From contig JAPPDF010000003.1 of the NCBI GenBank assembly GCA_028875575.1, positions 54,503-118,502 of the forward strand: a DNA stretch of 64,000 nucleotides, in the 5' to 3' direction. Position 1 is the stretch's first letter. The number at the start of each line of letters is the position of its first letter. Below are positions 8,663-20,402 of the stretch, one piece after another. Source of the DNA: Acidobacteriota bacterium (GTDB lineage Bacteria; Acidobacteriota; Terriglobia; Versatilivoradales; Versatilivoraceae). Below the pieces are notes generated by a model. The model saw only the letters and a list, made by a program, of their open reading frames with translations, was not told the origin of the DNA and ran no database searches. The position numbers and the translations under genes were made by a program.

Positions 8663-10123
8663 TCACCTTCCCAGCCTGGCCCGGGCGTGGCCCACCCCGA
8701 CCGTGACCAGGCAGCCTATCAAGGTGTGCCAGGTGTAGTCGACCTGTGTCAGGGTCAGGACCAGGGCCATGGCCATAATGCCGGCCAGGAAACCGGCAAG
8801 GGCGTCGCCGGGCTTGGGCCGCCTGGACAGAAGCCCCAAAAAGAAAATTCCCAGCAGGCTGCCGTAAGTCACCGAGGCGATGCGCAGCCCCAGCTCCACC
8901 ACCGGGTTGCGGGTGTCGGTGAAGAGCATGGCTCCCCCGATGAGGGCCAGCCCCCAGAACAGGGTGAAGGTCCTGGACCAGAACATCTCCTGCCGGGGGC
9001 TGAAGCCGCGGGCTCGTTTGGAATGACGAAACAGGTCCAGGTAGGTGGAGGAGGCCAGGGAGCTGATGGCCGACGAGAGGGTCCCCATGGCGGACGCCAG
9101 CACGCCGGCGATGACCAGGCCGGCCAGCCCGCTGGGGAGCTGCTCGACGATGAACTTTGGGAATACCTGGTCGGAACTCTTCAATCCAAGTTGGGTGACC
9201 TCGGCGCCGCCGTAAAAGGCGAACAGGCACAGCCCCAGCACCAGGAAGAAGGCGAACTGGAGCACGATGACGGCAGCGTCCAGAAGCAGGGCCCTTTGGC
9301 TCTCCCGGGCCGTTCGGCAGGCCAGCAGGCGTTGGACCAGGAGTTGGTCGGTGCCGTGGGAAGCCATGGTCAGAAAGATCCCCCCCAACAGGCTTCCGGC
9401 CAGGGTGTAGGGAGAGGTCAGCCACTCCATCAGACCCGATCCCCCGTAGGGGTTCAGCAGAGAGAGCTTGTCCGCGCCGGAGGCGGTGCTGAAGCGGACC
9501 ACGTCCTGCCACCCATGGGGCAGGTGGTTCAGGATGAGGACCATGGCCACGCCGGCCCCGGCCAGGTAAATGAATGTCTGCACCACATCCATGGCCACCA
9601 CCGCTTTGAGCCCTCCCATATAGGTGTAAATGAGGGTGAAGACTCCAATCAGGAGGATGCTTGCCGGGTAGCTCAGGCCGGTGATGAGATGGAGGGGAAT
9701 AGCGGAAGCGAACAGGCGGACCCCCGACGCCAGCACGCGGGTGACGATGAAGACGAAGGAGGTCAGCCGGCGCAGGGGCAGGCCGAACCGCTTGCCGATG
9801 AAGTCGTAGGCGGTTTCCAGTTCTCCACGATAGTAGGCCGGGATGAAGAAGAGGGCGACCAGGCAGCGTCCGGCAAAGTAACCGAAGGCCAGTTGCAGGA
9901 AGTGCAGGTTCCCCTGGTAAGCCAGTCCGGGAACGCTGATGAAGGTCAGGGTGCTGGTCTCGCTGGCCACCACCGAGAGCCCCACCGCCCACCAGGGGAG
10001 GGCCCGGCCGCCCAGGAAATAGTCTCGGGAAGACTGCTGGCGGCCGCCGATTCGGGTGCCGACCCAGGCCACGCCCACCAGGTAGACGGCGATGATGGCG
10101 TAGTCGACAGGGTCGAGGCCCAT
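8663..10123 (-). CDS. Sodium:solute symporter (SSS family)
   Basis: A 486-residue permease with about thirteen hydrophobic segments. It opens MGLDPVDYAIIAVYLVGVAW, the characteristic start of sodium/solute symporters, and contains GRRQQSSRDYFLGGR and SGLAGLVIAGVLASAMGTLSSAISS, the sodium-site region of this family. It imports a solute such as a sugar, amino acid or organic acid with Na+; the substrate is not resolvable. The ATG at 10123 is chosen by family alignment; a TTG at 10201 would add a poorly conserved 26-residue leader. It lies downstream of hemL on the same strand by about 100 bases. Confidence 0.88.
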   Translation of the reverse strand: MGLDPVDYAIIAVYLVGVAWVGTRIGGRQQSSRDYFLGGRALPWWAVGLSVVASETSTLTFISVPGLAYQGNLHFLQLAFGYFAGRCLVALFFIPAYYRGELETAYDFIGKRFGLPLRRLTSFVFIVTRVLASGVRLFASAIPLHLITGLSYPASILLIGVFTLIYTYMGGLKAVVAMDVVQTFIYLAGAGVAMVLILNHLPHGWQDVVRFSTASGADKLSLLNPYGGSGLMEWLTSPYTLAGSLLGGIFLTMASHGTDQLLVQRLLACRTARESQRALLLDAAVIVLQFAFFLVLGLCLFAFYGGAEVTQLGLKSSDQVFPKFIVEQLPSGLAGLVIAGVLASAMGTLSSAISSLASSTYLDLFRHSKRARGFSPRQEMFWSRTFTLFWGLALIGGAMLFTDTRNPVVELGLRIASVTYGSLLGIFFLGLLSRRPKPGDALAGFLAGIMAMALVLTLTQVDYTWHTLIGCLVTVGVGHARARLGR

Positions 10124-10222
10124 GGTCGGAGGAATCTCTGTAGGTGCCCGGTCGAAAGGGACGGGGCGCCTCCGGACGCCCAACCTCTCCGGCACCTTCA
10201 AATAAAATCGGGAGCGGCCTCT

Positions 10223-11554
10223 TCAGCGAGACCAGTCGGCAAAGACCTCGGCCGCGGCAGTTACCGTCTCGTCGATATCGGCAGGGGTGTGTGCCGTGGA
10301 GAGGAAAGCCGCTTCGAACTGGCTGGGGGGCAGATAGATTCCCCGCTGCAGCATGTCCCAGAAGAACCGCGAGAAGCGGTCCGGGTCGGACCGCTTGGCG
10401 GAAGGGAAGTCGGTGACCGGGGCGCCGGCGCCCTCACCGGGCTGAACCGGTTCGGTGCCGGGATCCTCCGGCGTAAAGAACACCGTAAACATGCTGCCGA
10501 CGTGGTTGACACGGACGGAGACACCGGCCTGGTTGGCTGCCCGGGTCAGTCCGACCCAAAGTTGGTTGGCCAGTCGATCCAACCCTTCGTAGGTTCCGGG
10601 CCGTTTGAGAATCTTCAGGGTGGTCAATCCCGCGGTCACCGCCAGGGGGTTCCCCGAGAGGGTGCCGGCCTGATAGACGGGCCCGGTCGGCGCCAGGCGG
10701 CCCATGATCTCGTCTCGCCCCCCGTAGGCTCCGACCGGTAGGCCTCCCCCGATGACCTTGCCCAGGATGGTCAGATCCGGCTGGACTCCGAAGCGTTCCT
10801 GGGCGCCGCCGTAGGCGATGCGGAAGCCGGTCATCACCTCGTCGAAGATCAGCAGGGCGCCGTGCTTCCGGGTGATGGCCCGCAGACCTTCCAGGAAGCC
10901 GGGCTGCGGGGGGACGCAACCCATATTCCCGACCACCGGCTCCAGGATCACGGCCCCGATTTTGTCCTTGTGCCGGGAGAAGGCTTCCTCGACCGCGGGT
11001 AGATGGTTGAAGGGGCAGGTCAGGGTCAGCCGAGCCAGCTCCGCAGGAACGCCGGGGCTGTCGGGCAGACCCAGGGTGGCTACCCCGGACCCCGCCTTCA
11101 CCAGCAGGCTGTCGCCGTGGCCGTGGTAGCACCCCTCGAACTTCAGGATCATGGGACGGCCGGTAAAAGCGCGGGCCAACCGCAGGGCAGCCATGCTGGC
11201 TTCCGTGCCGGAACTGGTCAGCCGCACCTTCTCCACCGACGGAAAGGCCTGGTGAATCAGCTCGGCCAGTTCCACTTCCCGTTCGGTGGAGGCGCCAAAG
11301 CTGGTGCCGGTCTCTAGGACGCTTCCCAGGGCCGCCGTCACCTCCGGGTGGCAGTGGCCCAGAATGAGCGGTCCCCAGGAGCCCACGTAGTCCAGGTAGC
11401 CGTTGCCGTCCACGTCGTAGATGCGGGCTCCCTTGCCGCGATCGATGAACAGGGGGTTGCCTCCCACGGCGCGGAAGGCTCTGGCCGGCGAGTTGACTCC
11501 TCCCGGAATGAACTTACGGGCTCTCTCATAGAGTTGCTGGGATTTCCGATACAA
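10223..11554 (-). CDS. hemL: Glutamate-1-semialdehyde 2,1-aminomutase
   Basis: A 443-residue PLP enzyme of the class-III aminotransferase fold that converts glutamate-1-semialdehyde to 5-aminolevulinate in the C5 route to tetrapyrroles. Diagnostic stretches are [13 protein letters not shown] at the N-terminus, [28 protein letters not shown], and the PLP-lysine segment [17 protein letters not shown], then [12 protein letters not shown]. The start is a TTG at 11554, decided by a strong GGGAGG four bases upstream and by the family N-terminus [12 protein letters not shown]. It lies 64 bases downstream of hemB on the same strand and is probably co-transcribed with it. Confidence 0.95.
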   Translation of the reverse strand: MYRKSQQLYERARKFIPGGVNSPARAFRAVGGNPLFIDRGKGARIYDVDGNGYLDYVGSWGPLILGHCHPEVTAALGSVLETGTSFGASTEREVELAELIHQAFPSVEKVRLTSSGTEASMAALRLARAFTGRPMILKFEGCYHGHGDSLLVKAGSGVATLGLPDSPGVPAELARLTLTCPFNHLPAVEEAFSRHKDKIGAVILEPVVGNMGCVPPQPGFLEGLRAITRKHGALLIFDEVMTGFRIAYGGAQERFGVQPDLTILGKVIGGGLPVGAYGGRDEIMGRLAPTGPVYQAGTLSGNPLAVTAGLTTLKILKRPGTYEGLDRLANQLWVGLTRAANQAGVSVRVNHVGSMFTVFFTPEDPGTEPVQPGEGAGAPVTDFPSAKRSDPDRFSRFFWDMLQRGIYLPPSQFEAAFLSTAHTPADIDETVTAAAEVFADWSR

Positions 11555-11618
11555 GTTTCCTCCCTGGAATGGTCGGAGCAGGCCTGGCAGGTGAAAGCGA
11601 CTGGACCGGGTCTCCCGC

Positions 11619-12611
11619 CTAGGATCCGGAGGCGGCCTCCCTCTCAAGGAGCTTCACGGCCGACTTGGCGAAGTAGGTAATGATCCAGTCGGCTCCGGCC
11701 CGCCGGATGCAGGTGAGCGACTCCAGTATGGTCTGTGCCTCGTCCAGCCAGCCGTTTCTGTGGGCGGCCACCAGGGCGGAATACTCGCCGCTGACCTGGT
11801 AGGCCGCCACCGGCAGATCGAACTCCGTCCTGACCCGATAGATCACGTCCAGGTAAGGCATGGCCGGTTTGACCATCACGATGTCGGCCCCCTCCTCGAT
11901 GTCCAGCGCCACCTCGCGCAGGGCCTCCCGCTGATTGGCGGGGTCCATCTGGTAGGAACGCCGGTCGCCGAACTGAGGGGCCGAGCCGGCCGCCTCCCGG
12001 AAGGGCCCGTAGAACGCGGAGGCATACTTGGCGGCGTAGGACAGGATCGGGATCTTTTCGAATCCGTGGTCGTCCAACCTCTCCCGAATGGCCTCAACGC
12101 GGCCGTCCATCATGTCCGAAGGGGCGATCAGGTCGGCGCCGGCCTGAGCGTAAACCAGAGCGGTTCGGGCTAGAAGTTCCAAAGTGGCGTCGTTGTCGAC
12201 GTCTCCGTCGCGCAGGCTGCCGCAGTGGCCGTGGGAGGTGTATTCGCAGAGACAGACGTCGGTGATGACCAACAGGTCGGGCTCGGCCGTCTTGACGGCG
12301 CGCACCGCCGAGGCGATGATCCCCTCCTCGTCGTAGGCCCCCCTGCCCTCCTCGTCCTTTGACGGCGGAATCCCGAAAAGCAGAATGGCCGGGATTCCCA
12401 GAGAACGCACCCCGTGGCACTCCTCCACCAGTCGATCGACGGAATAGTGGTAGTTCCCGGGCATGGAGGGGATCTCCCGCTTAACACCCTCGCCCGGACA
12501 GACGAAGAGGGGATAGATGAAGTTGAGCGGGGAGAGCCGGGTCTCGCGCACCATGGCGCGCAGCCGCCGGCTGCTCCGCAGGCGGCGCGGTCGGTAGAAC
12601 GGCTTGGACAC
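11619..12611 (-). CDS. hemB: Delta-aminolevulinic acid dehydratase (porphobilinogen synthase)
   Basis: A 330-residue cytosolic enzyme condensing two 5-aminolevulinate molecules to porphobilinogen. The zinc-type cysteine triad is present in [14 protein letters not shown] (about residues 123-136), and the two Schiff-base lysines lie in [17 protein letters not shown] and [12 protein letters not shown]. The GTG at 12611 is preferred because a GGGGAGG precedes it by a few bases; an upstream TTG-type start would lack a ribosome site. It forms a hemB-hemL pair. Haem demand from the many c-type cytochromes in this window gives a plausible context, but such pairs also occur elsewhere. Confidence 0.95.
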   Translation of the reverse strand: MSKPFYRPRRLRSSRRLRAMVRETRLSPLNFIYPLFVCPGEGVKREIPSMPGNYHYSVDRLVEECHGVRSLGIPAILLFGIPPSKDEEGRGAYDEEGIIASAVRAVKTAEPDLLVITDVCLCEYTSHGHCGSLRDGDVDNDATLELLARTALVYAQAGADLIAPSDMMDGRVEAIRERLDDHGFEKIPILSYAAKYASAFYGPFREAAGSAPQFGDRRSYQMDPANQREALREVALDIEEGADIVMVKPAMPYLDVIYRVRTEFDLPVAAYQVSGEYSALVAAHRNGWLDEAQTILESLTCIRRAGADWIITYFAKSAVKLLEREAASGS

Positions 12612-12737
12612 GAATCCTCCCCGGGACCCAGGACGGGCCGATTGTAGCACAGGCAGGCAGAGGTCGATGGTGGGTCGCAGGCGCTGCTCCCGCGCTCCTG
12701 CGCCAGGCCGCTGCCGCCGCCTCGCGGCTTACGGGAA

Positions 12738-12759
12738 CTCCCGGGCCGCAGCCCGGGAG
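12738..12759. repeat. Strong 9-bp hairpin with CGCA loop
   Basis: CTCCCGGGC and GCCCGGGAG flank a CGCA tetraloop. It lies in the 665-base gap 12612-13276 upstream of hemB. No T-run follows on either strand, so it is not a classical terminator. It directly precedes a dispersed repeat copy and may belong to it. No gene is seen in this gap. Confidence 0.6.
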
Positions 12760-12790
12760 TAATCTATTTGAAAAGACCCGTCCCCCCACA

Positions 12791-13022
12791 GTGTTGTGGG
12801 TTAGGTGAGAGCTGCGAAGCTGCGGTTGGAGTCGGAATTCCGGCTGGATGTCCCCTACAGGCCATCCTTATAGAGCAGCGTAGCTGCGGCTTAGGGTAGC
12901 CCCGGGTGTCAACCCGGGGTCGTCTGATCCCGCGCCAACCTAGCCGCGTATGCGGCGAAATAAAAGCCGCCTCCCCGGCCGCACACCCCCTCCAGAGCGG
13001 CACCGCCCCACGCCACGATCAC
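12791..13022 (+). repeat. Dispersed repeat family A, copy 1
   Basis: About 230 bases that recur at 39669-39902 (same orientation) and 44971-45214 (reverse). Shared blocks in order are GTG-TGGGTTAGG, GAGCTGCG-AGCTGCGG, CTACAGGCCATCCTT, AGAGCAGCGTAGCTGCGG, CCCGGGTGTCAACCCGGGG (a palindrome), GCCGCG-ATGCGGCGAA and CCCCACGCCACG. All copies lie between genes. No coding sequence is credible inside. It looks like a non-autonomous, hairpin-rich intergenic repeat. Confidence 0.85.
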
Positions 13023-13061
13023 CCACCGCCCCCCTATGCGGCTCGACACTGGCGCCAGAGC

Positions 13062-13152
13062 CGTTTGCAAAGTTCGCCAGGGGGATCGTTGCCGGGAATG
13101 GCCACAAGAGGCACAAAAACACAACTTGTGACTTTATGTGCTTATTGTGGTT
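13062..13152 (-). repeat. Dispersed repeat family C, copy 1
   Basis: Read on the minus strand it matches copies at 17310-17498 and 48024-48141: ACCACAAxAAGCACA, then TTTTGTGCCTCTTGTGG, CCATTCCCGGCAACG and TTTGCAAA. It lies in the gap upstream of the Tat-exported protein gene. Confidence 0.75.
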
Positions 13153-13276
13153 AGACAGCTTAGGTAGGCACCCGGTGCGGCGGATTCATTGCCTTACGCT
13201 CTATAATTGCCTGAGCACAAAAGCAGCGGCGCTATGCGGAATCAAGCGAATGCGGCCGCAGCAGGAGGACAATCTC

Positions 13277-15379
13277 ATGACCGGCGGTCAACAGGGGGAC
13301 GGGAATCGTTTGGCGGGGGCATCCCGCCTTGTCGGGATCAGCCGCAGGGGCTTCCTGCAGGCCGGCGCCCTGGCGGGTTTGGGGAGGATCGGTCGACTGC
13401 AGGCCAAGCCTCGGGTCGATCCCGGGTTGGAGTTGGTGGGGCGCCAGGTATCGGTCAGGCTCCGGCCCGACCTGGGCTTGACGATCGCGGACGGCGACGG
13501 GCAGCCCGTCTGGACGACCTCCACCCGGAAAAAACCGGAAGCGGTATGGGTTTCTTCCGGTTCCGGCCAAGAGAGGCGGGCCACTTTCGAAACAGCCGGC
13601 CGCCGGCAGGAGGAAGCCTTCAGCGACGGCGCCCACCGAGGCTATCTGATTCGGCTGAGCCGGTTCCCCCGGTCGGACCTGGTGCTGGCACTGGTGCTGG
13701 CGCTCGATCCCGACAGCGACGAACTGCTTATCGAGGTCCGCCAGGAGGGTGGCGCGGACCGCCTGAAGCAGGTTGACCACCTCTATTGCCTGGAGAAGCC
13801 CACGGCGGCCGGGGGGTACCTGGTGGTCCCTCACGGATCGGGCTATCTCATTCCCGCCGACACCGACAGGAAGCTGGGGTCCCTGGACGACTACTTCGCC
13901 CGGCCGGGAGCAGTGGGTGGAAACACGCGAAGGAGCCAGAACATTATCGGGTACCGCTACACGCTGCCGGTCTTCGGCATGGTCAACCGGAAACGGGATT
14001 GCCTCTACCAGATCGTGGAGACCTGGTGGGATTGCAGCGTTGCAGTGGAGCATCTGCCGGGAGAACGGTCCACTCTGGATTTCAACTGGCTGCCCTCTCT
14101 GGGGCGGCTCTCCTACCCGCGCAGGTCACTGATGCGGTTCGCCCGGGGAATGGACCACGTCGGCATCGCCAAGGGCTACCGCGCTTACGCCAAGGCCCGG
14201 GGACTGCTGCGCACGCTGGAAGAAAAGGCGGAGGAGGTCCCGGCGCTGCGCCGGTATATCGACGGGATCGAATATCGGATCCTTTGGCAGGCCGACGCCG
14301 ACCGGAAATCCCTGCGCGACCTGCGGGAATTCCGGTCCCGGGACCTGCCGGTGAACTTCTTCTTTCCCAAGTGGGGCACGGGGGGATACGACGCCAGCCG
14401 GGGAGAGATCTGGAACGCCACCGCTTCCTGGCAGGCCTTCATGCTGGAAGAGAATCCGATCCCGGGTGGATGGGAGCGCCTGGTACGTCTCTCCAGGGCC
14501 GCCGGTGTCGAGGGCGCCCTGGTGAAGGTGATGATCAATCCGACCCAGTACGCTCCCGGGGCCCCTTCCTACGATCCCGCCAAGCGTGCGCTGGACGAGG
14601 CGGGGCAGCCGCGCCGCTGGCCTCAGATCAGTCCCTACTTCGCGCCGGAGCTGACCCGGCAGGCATTGGACAGCCTCCTGGCCAGGGGCTTTCAACTGGA
14701 TGCCCTCTATTTCGACGGCTATGCGGCCCATGCCGGCGTGCCCGAGGACCACTCCAGCAGCCATCCGCTGCCGAGGCGGATGGCCATCCAAAGAATGCTG
14801 GAGAGTTTTCGGGAGGCGCGCCGCCGCGGAATCATCGCGGGAGCGGAACTGCCCAGGTTCTGGGCCATGGCTGAGTGCGACTTCTTCTTTTTCCGGTTCG
14901 GCTGGTCCTCGGAGATCCTGGGGGTGGGAGAGCCCATTCCGTTGTTTCAACTGGTCTTCCACGAATGTTTTGCCGGCTGTTTTTCGGGCGGCGGCTACGG
15001 TCGCTACGACTGGCCCCAAGACCGGCAGCCGCGGCTGTACGAACTGTTGTTCGGGGCGGCTCCGGCCTACAACTGGATGTTGCCCTATAGCGACGCCCAT
15101 CCGGGCACTGCCTTCACCCAGGTGCCGATTGTCGACTGGGACGACCCCAGGATGGAAGCCCGGCTGGAGTGGCTGAAGCGTTGGCGCGCCTTCTATCGGG
15201 CCATCGCCTGGTCGGAGATGGTTTCCCACCGGTTCCTCAATGCCGAGAGGACGCTGCAGCAGGTCGCCTACGCCAACGGGGTCAAGGCGGACTTCGACTT
15301 GGCGAAGGGGCTGTGCCGGGTTCAGGGGGTGTCCGGGTTCAGCGGCGAATGGGAGAAGCCCCACCAGGGTGAGCTGTGA
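13277..15379 (+). CDS. Tat-exported putative TIM-barrel (glycoside-hydrolase-like) protein
   Basis: A 700-residue protein. The N-terminus has a twin-arginine signal (SRRGFLQAGALAGLGRIG) about 25 residues in. The middle is beta-rich, like galactose-mutarotase or sandwich domains next to sugar hydrolases. From about residue 310 it resembles a (beta/alpha)8 barrel, with HFxFPKWG-like and LDALYFDGYAAH strands whose Asp could be catalytic, then GIIAGAELPRFWAMAE and VFHECFAG. I infer a secreted carbohydrate-active enzyme similar to DUF5696/DUF6259-like proteins, but I cannot name a family. The ATG at 13277 is fixed by AGGAGGAC six bases upstream. It stands upstream of a CRTAC1 gene on the same strand, 183 bases away. 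Confidence 0.6.
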   Translation: MTGGQQGDGNRLAGASRLVGISRRGFLQAGALAGLGRIGRLQAKPRVDPGLELVGRQVSVRLRPDLGLTIADGDGQPVWTTSTRKKPEAVWVSSGSGQERRATFETAGRRQEEAFSDGAHRGYLIRLSRFPRSDLVLALVLALDPDSDELLIEVRQEGGADRLKQVDHLYCLEKPTAAGGYLVVPHGSGYLIPADTDRKLGSLDDYFARPGAVGGNTRRSQNIIGYRYTLPVFGMVNRKRDCLYQIVETWWDCSVAVEHLPGERSTLDFNWLPSLGRLSYPRRSLMRFARGMDHVGIAKGYRAYAKARGLLRTLEEKAEEVPALRRYIDGIEYRILWQADADRKSLRDLREFRSRDLPVNFFFPKWGTGGYDASRGEIWNATASWQAFMLEENPIPGGWERLVRLSRAAGVEGALVKVMINPTQYAPGAPSYDPAKRALDEAGQPRRWPQISPYFAPELTRQALDSLLARGFQLDALYFDGYAAHAGVPEDHSSSHPLPRRMAIQRMLESFREARRRGIIAGAELPRFWAMAECDFFFFRFGWSSEILGVGEPIPLFQLVFHECFAGCFSGGGYGRYDWPQDRQPRLYELLFGAAPAYNWMLPYSDAHPGTAFTQVPIVDWDDPRMEARLEWLKRWRAFYRAIAWSEMVSHRFLNAERTLQQVAYANGVKADFDLAKGLCRVQGVSGFSGEWEKPHQGEL

Positions 15380-15562
15380 GTGGGCGACCTACGGTCGCTT
15401 CGAACTGAGGGTCAGCGGCGGCCAATATCCTCCGGGCGGCGGCGATTCAGTGTAAGATAGCCGGGAACCGGAAGGGGCCGGCGAGAGGCCTCCTTGCGGG
15501 GTGGACAGGTCCGGCGGGGTGGCCGGCCGGTTCCGCCTTCTGCGGCCTGCCATGGGAGCATA

Positions 15563-17269
<1,707 letters not shown>

Positions 17270-17309
17270 TGAGGCCGTGCCTCGGACCGCAAGGCTGATG
17301 GAGCTTATT

Positions 17310-17498
17310 GCAAAATTCGCAGCGGGGCGGGTCATTTTGCCCGCAAACGTGATGTTCTGCCTTTCTCAATATCGGTGCGACCTGGTGAAAAATGCTGTCT
17401 GACCACAAAAAGCACAATAGTCACAAATTGGGTTTTGTGCCTTTTGTGGCCATTCCCGGCAAAGGTCGCCCGGCCGTATTTTGCAAAAGGCTCAATGA
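17310..17498 (+). repeat. Dispersed repeat family C, copy 2
   Basis: The most complete copy. It starts GCAAAATTCGCAG, continues through GGGTCATTTTGCC, AAACGTGATGTTCTGCC, ACCACAAAAAGCACA and TTTTGTGCCTTTTGTGG, and ends GCCATTCCCGGCAA...TTTTGCAAAAGGCTCA. Blocks match 48024-48141 closely. A short GATTGCTGCTCGTTGATTG simple repeat follows before the TPR gene. It fills most of the CRTAC1-TPR gap. Confidence 0.8.
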
Positions 17499-17537
17499 AT
17501 TGTCGGTTGCTGATTGCTGCTCGTTGATTGGGAAGTT

Positions 17538-18677
17538 ATGACGACTGCATTTGCCTCAAATCCACAATCCAAGTGGGTGCCTCTCGAGAATGGTGGTCCA
17601 ACCCGAGCGGCTGCCCGCCAGGACTCACAGAGTCTCGAGCGGACTCCATCCGCGGGCTGCCGTCCGGGAAAGCGGGGAGTCGGGGAATTGCCCCGGAATC
17701 CGGGTGGCGTGCGCCCCAAGCCGCTGGACCGTTGGCTGCCGGTGTTCCTGATTCTCTGGGTCTGGTTTTTCAGTCCCCGGCTGGGGGCGGAGTCCCCCCA
17801 TTACCGGGAGGCCAAGGAGTGGCATGACAAGCAGCAGAATCTGATGGCCATGCTCTCGGCCCAGAAGGCCGTGGAGGAAGATCCGGAGAATGCCGACCAT
17901 CTTTTGCTCTATGGTGTGATCCTCACAGACCTGCAACAGTTCAGCGAAGCCGGGGTTCAGCTTCGCAAGGCCCTGAGCCTCCGGCCGGACGATGCTGAAT
18001 TCCATTACCGCCTGGCCGCCCTGCTGCTGCAGGAGAAAATGGCATGGAAGTCCACGCTGGGACTGGACAGACGCGACGTCACCACCAATGTGGTGCTGGG
18101 AACCGAGCAGGAAGCCCTGGAATCCCTGGAGAGGGCCGTCAAGCTCGCCCCCGACCACTTCAAGGCCCGCCTCCATCTGGGCCGCACCTACTACGAGCAT
18201 AACCGGCACCTGAAAGCCAAGCGGCAGTTCGAGGCGGTGCTGGAAAGGGATCCCGAGTACCCCTGGCTCCACTACCATCTGTCCATGCTTCATTCCAACC
18301 TGGGTGACGTGCAGGGGGCCATTCGGGGGCTGGAGAAGGAACTCGAGCTCCACCCCGCCCACGCCCAGGCCCGGCTGGAGCTGGGGGAGTGGCTGGTCAA
18401 GATCAGCCGGTACGAAAGCGCGTTGACCCATCTCTCCCGGTTGAAGCAGGATGAGGTCAATCCGGTCGACCTGAGCTACGCCATCGCCAAGGCCCATCGG
18501 GGCCTGGGCAATCCCGACCTGGCCCTGGAGGCTGCCCGGAAATGCGTGGAGATGGACCCCGAGTTCACCGACGGCCACTACCTGCTGGGCCAGCTCTACC
18601 GCGAAACCGGGAAACCGGAGCTGGCCCGTCAGGCCATGGAGACCTTCCAGAGGGTCAAGAAGAGCCCCAGCCGCTGA
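17538..18677 (+). CDS. TPR-repeat protein, subtype A (copy 1)
   Basis: About 379 residues. A polar 65-residue N-terminus precedes one hydrophobic segment (LPVFLILWVWFFSPRLGAES), then about nine tetratricopeptide units to the end. The first units read YREAKEWHDKQQNLMAMLSAQKAVEEDP and HLLLYGVILTDLQQFSEAGVQLRKAL. A 25-30-residue linker (LDRRDVTTNVVLGTEQE) interrupts the array before ALESLERAVKL. The same linker position occurs in the TPR proteins at 48188, 54081 and 57151. Likely anchored by its N-terminal helix with the TPR domain outside the cytosol, acting as a scaffold. The start is uncertain; if the polar leader is not translated, the anchor is a signal peptide. It lies between CRTAC1-A and GWxTD genes. 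Confidence 0.82.
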   Translation: MTTAFASNPQSKWVPLENGGPTRAAARQDSQSLERTPSAGCRPGKRGVGELPRNPGGVRPKPLDRWLPVFLILWVWFFSPRLGAESPHYREAKEWHDKQQNLMAMLSAQKAVEEDPENADHLLLYGVILTDLQQFSEAGVQLRKALSLRPDDAEFHYRLAALLLQEKMAWKSTLGLDRRDVTTNVVLGTEQEALESLERAVKLAPDHFKARLHLGRTYYEHNRHLKAKRQFEAVLERDPEYPWLHYHLSMLHSNLGDVQGAIRGLEKELELHPAHAQARLELGEWLVKISRYESALTHLSRLKQDEVNPVDLSYAIAKAHRGLGNPDLALEAARKCVEMDPEFTDGHYLLGQLYRETGKPELARQAMETFQRVKKSPSR

Positions 18678-18797
18678 GCGTCTTGGCCAACGTCGTACCT
18701 CCCGCCGTACCTCCCTATTGACTTTCCGGCGTTCCTTGGCCAACATGGATCGACTATCTGAATTCGACCCTTTGAATCGGAAGCGTGCGGGTGTGTC

Positions 18798-20402
18798 ATG
18801 AAACTGGCGAAATGGACTTGCTGGCTTGTTTGTGGAGTGCTGCTGTCACCGCTGGCGGTGATGGAGGCTCAGAAGAAGAAGGACAGGCAGCGGGAGCGGT
18901 CGCTGCGCCGTGAAACTCAGGACAAGTTCCTCAAGAAATGGCTCAAGCAGGATGTCTCCTTCATCATCACGCCGGAAGAGAGAGATGCGTTCGACAATTT
19001 GAGCAACGACGATGAGCGCTACCAGTTCATCGAGCAGTTCTGGCTGAGACGGGATCCCAATCCGGACACCATTGTCAACGAGTTCCGGGACGAGCACTAC
19101 CGGCGCATCGCCTACGCCAATGAGCGTTTCACTTCAGGCAAGATGGGCTGGAAGACCGATCGCGGGCGCATTTACATCATGTACGGTCCCCCGGATCAGA
19201 TCGAGACCCACCACGGGGGAGGCACTTACTACCGCCCCCACTGGGAAGGGGGAGGGAAGACCAGCACCCATCCCTTCATCACCTGGCGATACCGCTACCT
19301 GGACGGGATGGATCTGGGACAGGAAGTCATTATCGAGTTCGTGGATCGCACCTTTACCGGTGAGTACCGCATGGCGATCGATCCCTTCGAGAAGGATGCC
19401 CTCAAGAATACTCCGGTGGCCGATCTGACCGAGGACCAGAGAATGGGGCGGGGCGACGACATCAGCCGCCATACCCGTTTTCCGTCGGGGCTGTTCTATT
19501 CGGACTTCCGAATGAGCCAGATGCTCCAGCTGAGACAGGCGGCGGCTCTCTACCGGGCTCCCAAAATCCGATTCAAGGACCTGGAAACGGTGGTGGACAC
19601 CAAGCTCACCTACAACACCTTTCCCTTCGATTACCGGACCGACTTCATCAAGATCACGGAGGACACCATCCTGACGCCCATCACGGTGGTCATGAAGAAC
19701 AGCGACATGACCTTCAAGGATGTGGAGGGCGTCAAGAAGGCCGAGGTGAACGTCTTCGGCAGGATCACCACCATCACCGGCCGGTCGGTTCAGGTCTTCG
19801 AGGAGGTTGTCCGGCAGATCGCGCCCGACGCCCTGTTCAAGAGCACCCTGGAGAAGCGTTCCCTCTACCAGACCCGCATCCCCCTGCGTTCGGGCCTCTA
19901 CAAGCTGGAACTGGTGCTCAAGGACCTCAACAGCGGCAACCTGGGGACCGTCTATCACAGCATCCGGGTGCCGAAGTTTCCCCAGGACGAGCTGGCCACC
20001 AGCAGCATCATCCTGGCCGACCAACTGGAGCGTCTGCCCAGAAAGCAGGTGGGTTCCGGCCAGTTCGTGATCGGAAGCTCCAAGGTGCTGCCCAGCGTCG
20101 AGGAGTCTTTCGGCAGGGACCGGCCCATGGGAGTCTATTTTCAGGTGTACAACCTGGCCAGGGACGAGCAGACCCAAAAGCCCTCGGCCACCATCGAATA
20201 CGTGCTCAAGAAGAGCGGAAGGGAAATCGGCAGAGCCCTCGAGTCCAACGACAAGCTGGCCGGAGCGGCCCAGCAGATGACCCTGCAGAAGCTGGTGGCC
20301 CTGGACGAACTGGAACCCGGTCAATACAGCCTGGTGGTCCAGGTCACCGACAACGTCGCCAACCGGTCCGTCTCCCCGGAGGCCAAATTCGTGGTGCGGT
20401 AG
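18798..20402 (+). CDS. GWxTD domain protein (copy 1)
   Basis: A 534-residue exported protein with a signal peptide (MKLAKWTCWLVCGVLLSPLAV). A charged helix KKKDRQRERSLRRETQDKF precedes the GWxTD domain (about residues 50-200), with FIEQFWLRRDPNPDT and the diagnostic GWKTDRGRIYI. The rest is beta-rich. The last 145 residues (from FPQDELATSS) form a module shared with the VWA protein at 60076. The family is common in Acidobacteriota and Bacteroidota and its function is not established. It is 69% or so alike by eye to its paralogue at 58303, though this was not computed. It follows a TPR gene by 120 bases and precedes the TonB receptor. Confidence 0.88.
   Translation: MKLAKWTCWLVCGVLLSPLAVMEAQKKKDRQRERSLRRETQDKFLKKWLKQDVSFIITPEERDAFDNLSNDDERYQFIEQFWLRRDPNPDTIVNEFRDEHYRRIAYANERFTSGKMGWKTDRGRIYIMYGPPDQIETHHGGGTYYRPHWEGGGKTSTHPFITWRYRYLDGMDLGQEVIIEFVDRTFTGEYRMAIDPFEKDALKNTPVADLTEDQRMGRGDDISRHTRFPSGLFYSDFRMSQMLQLRQAAALYRAPKIRFKDLETVVDTKLTYNTFPFDYRTDFIKITEDTILTPITVVMKNSDMTFKDVEGVKKAEVNVFGRITTITGRSVQVFEEVVRQIAPDALFKSTLEKRSLYQTRIPLRSGLYKLELVLKDLNSGNLGTVYHSIRVPKFPQDELATSSIILADQLERLPRKQVGSGQFVIGSSKVLPSVEESFGRDRPMGVYFQVYNLARDEQTQKPSATIEYVLKKSGREIGRALESNDKLAGAAQQMTLQKLVALDELEPGQYSLVVQVTDNVANRSVSPEAKFVVR

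Noticed and set aside
12738..12759. Rho-independent terminator
   Set aside because: Good stem but no T-run on either strand, and it lies upstream of hemB rather than at a gene end.
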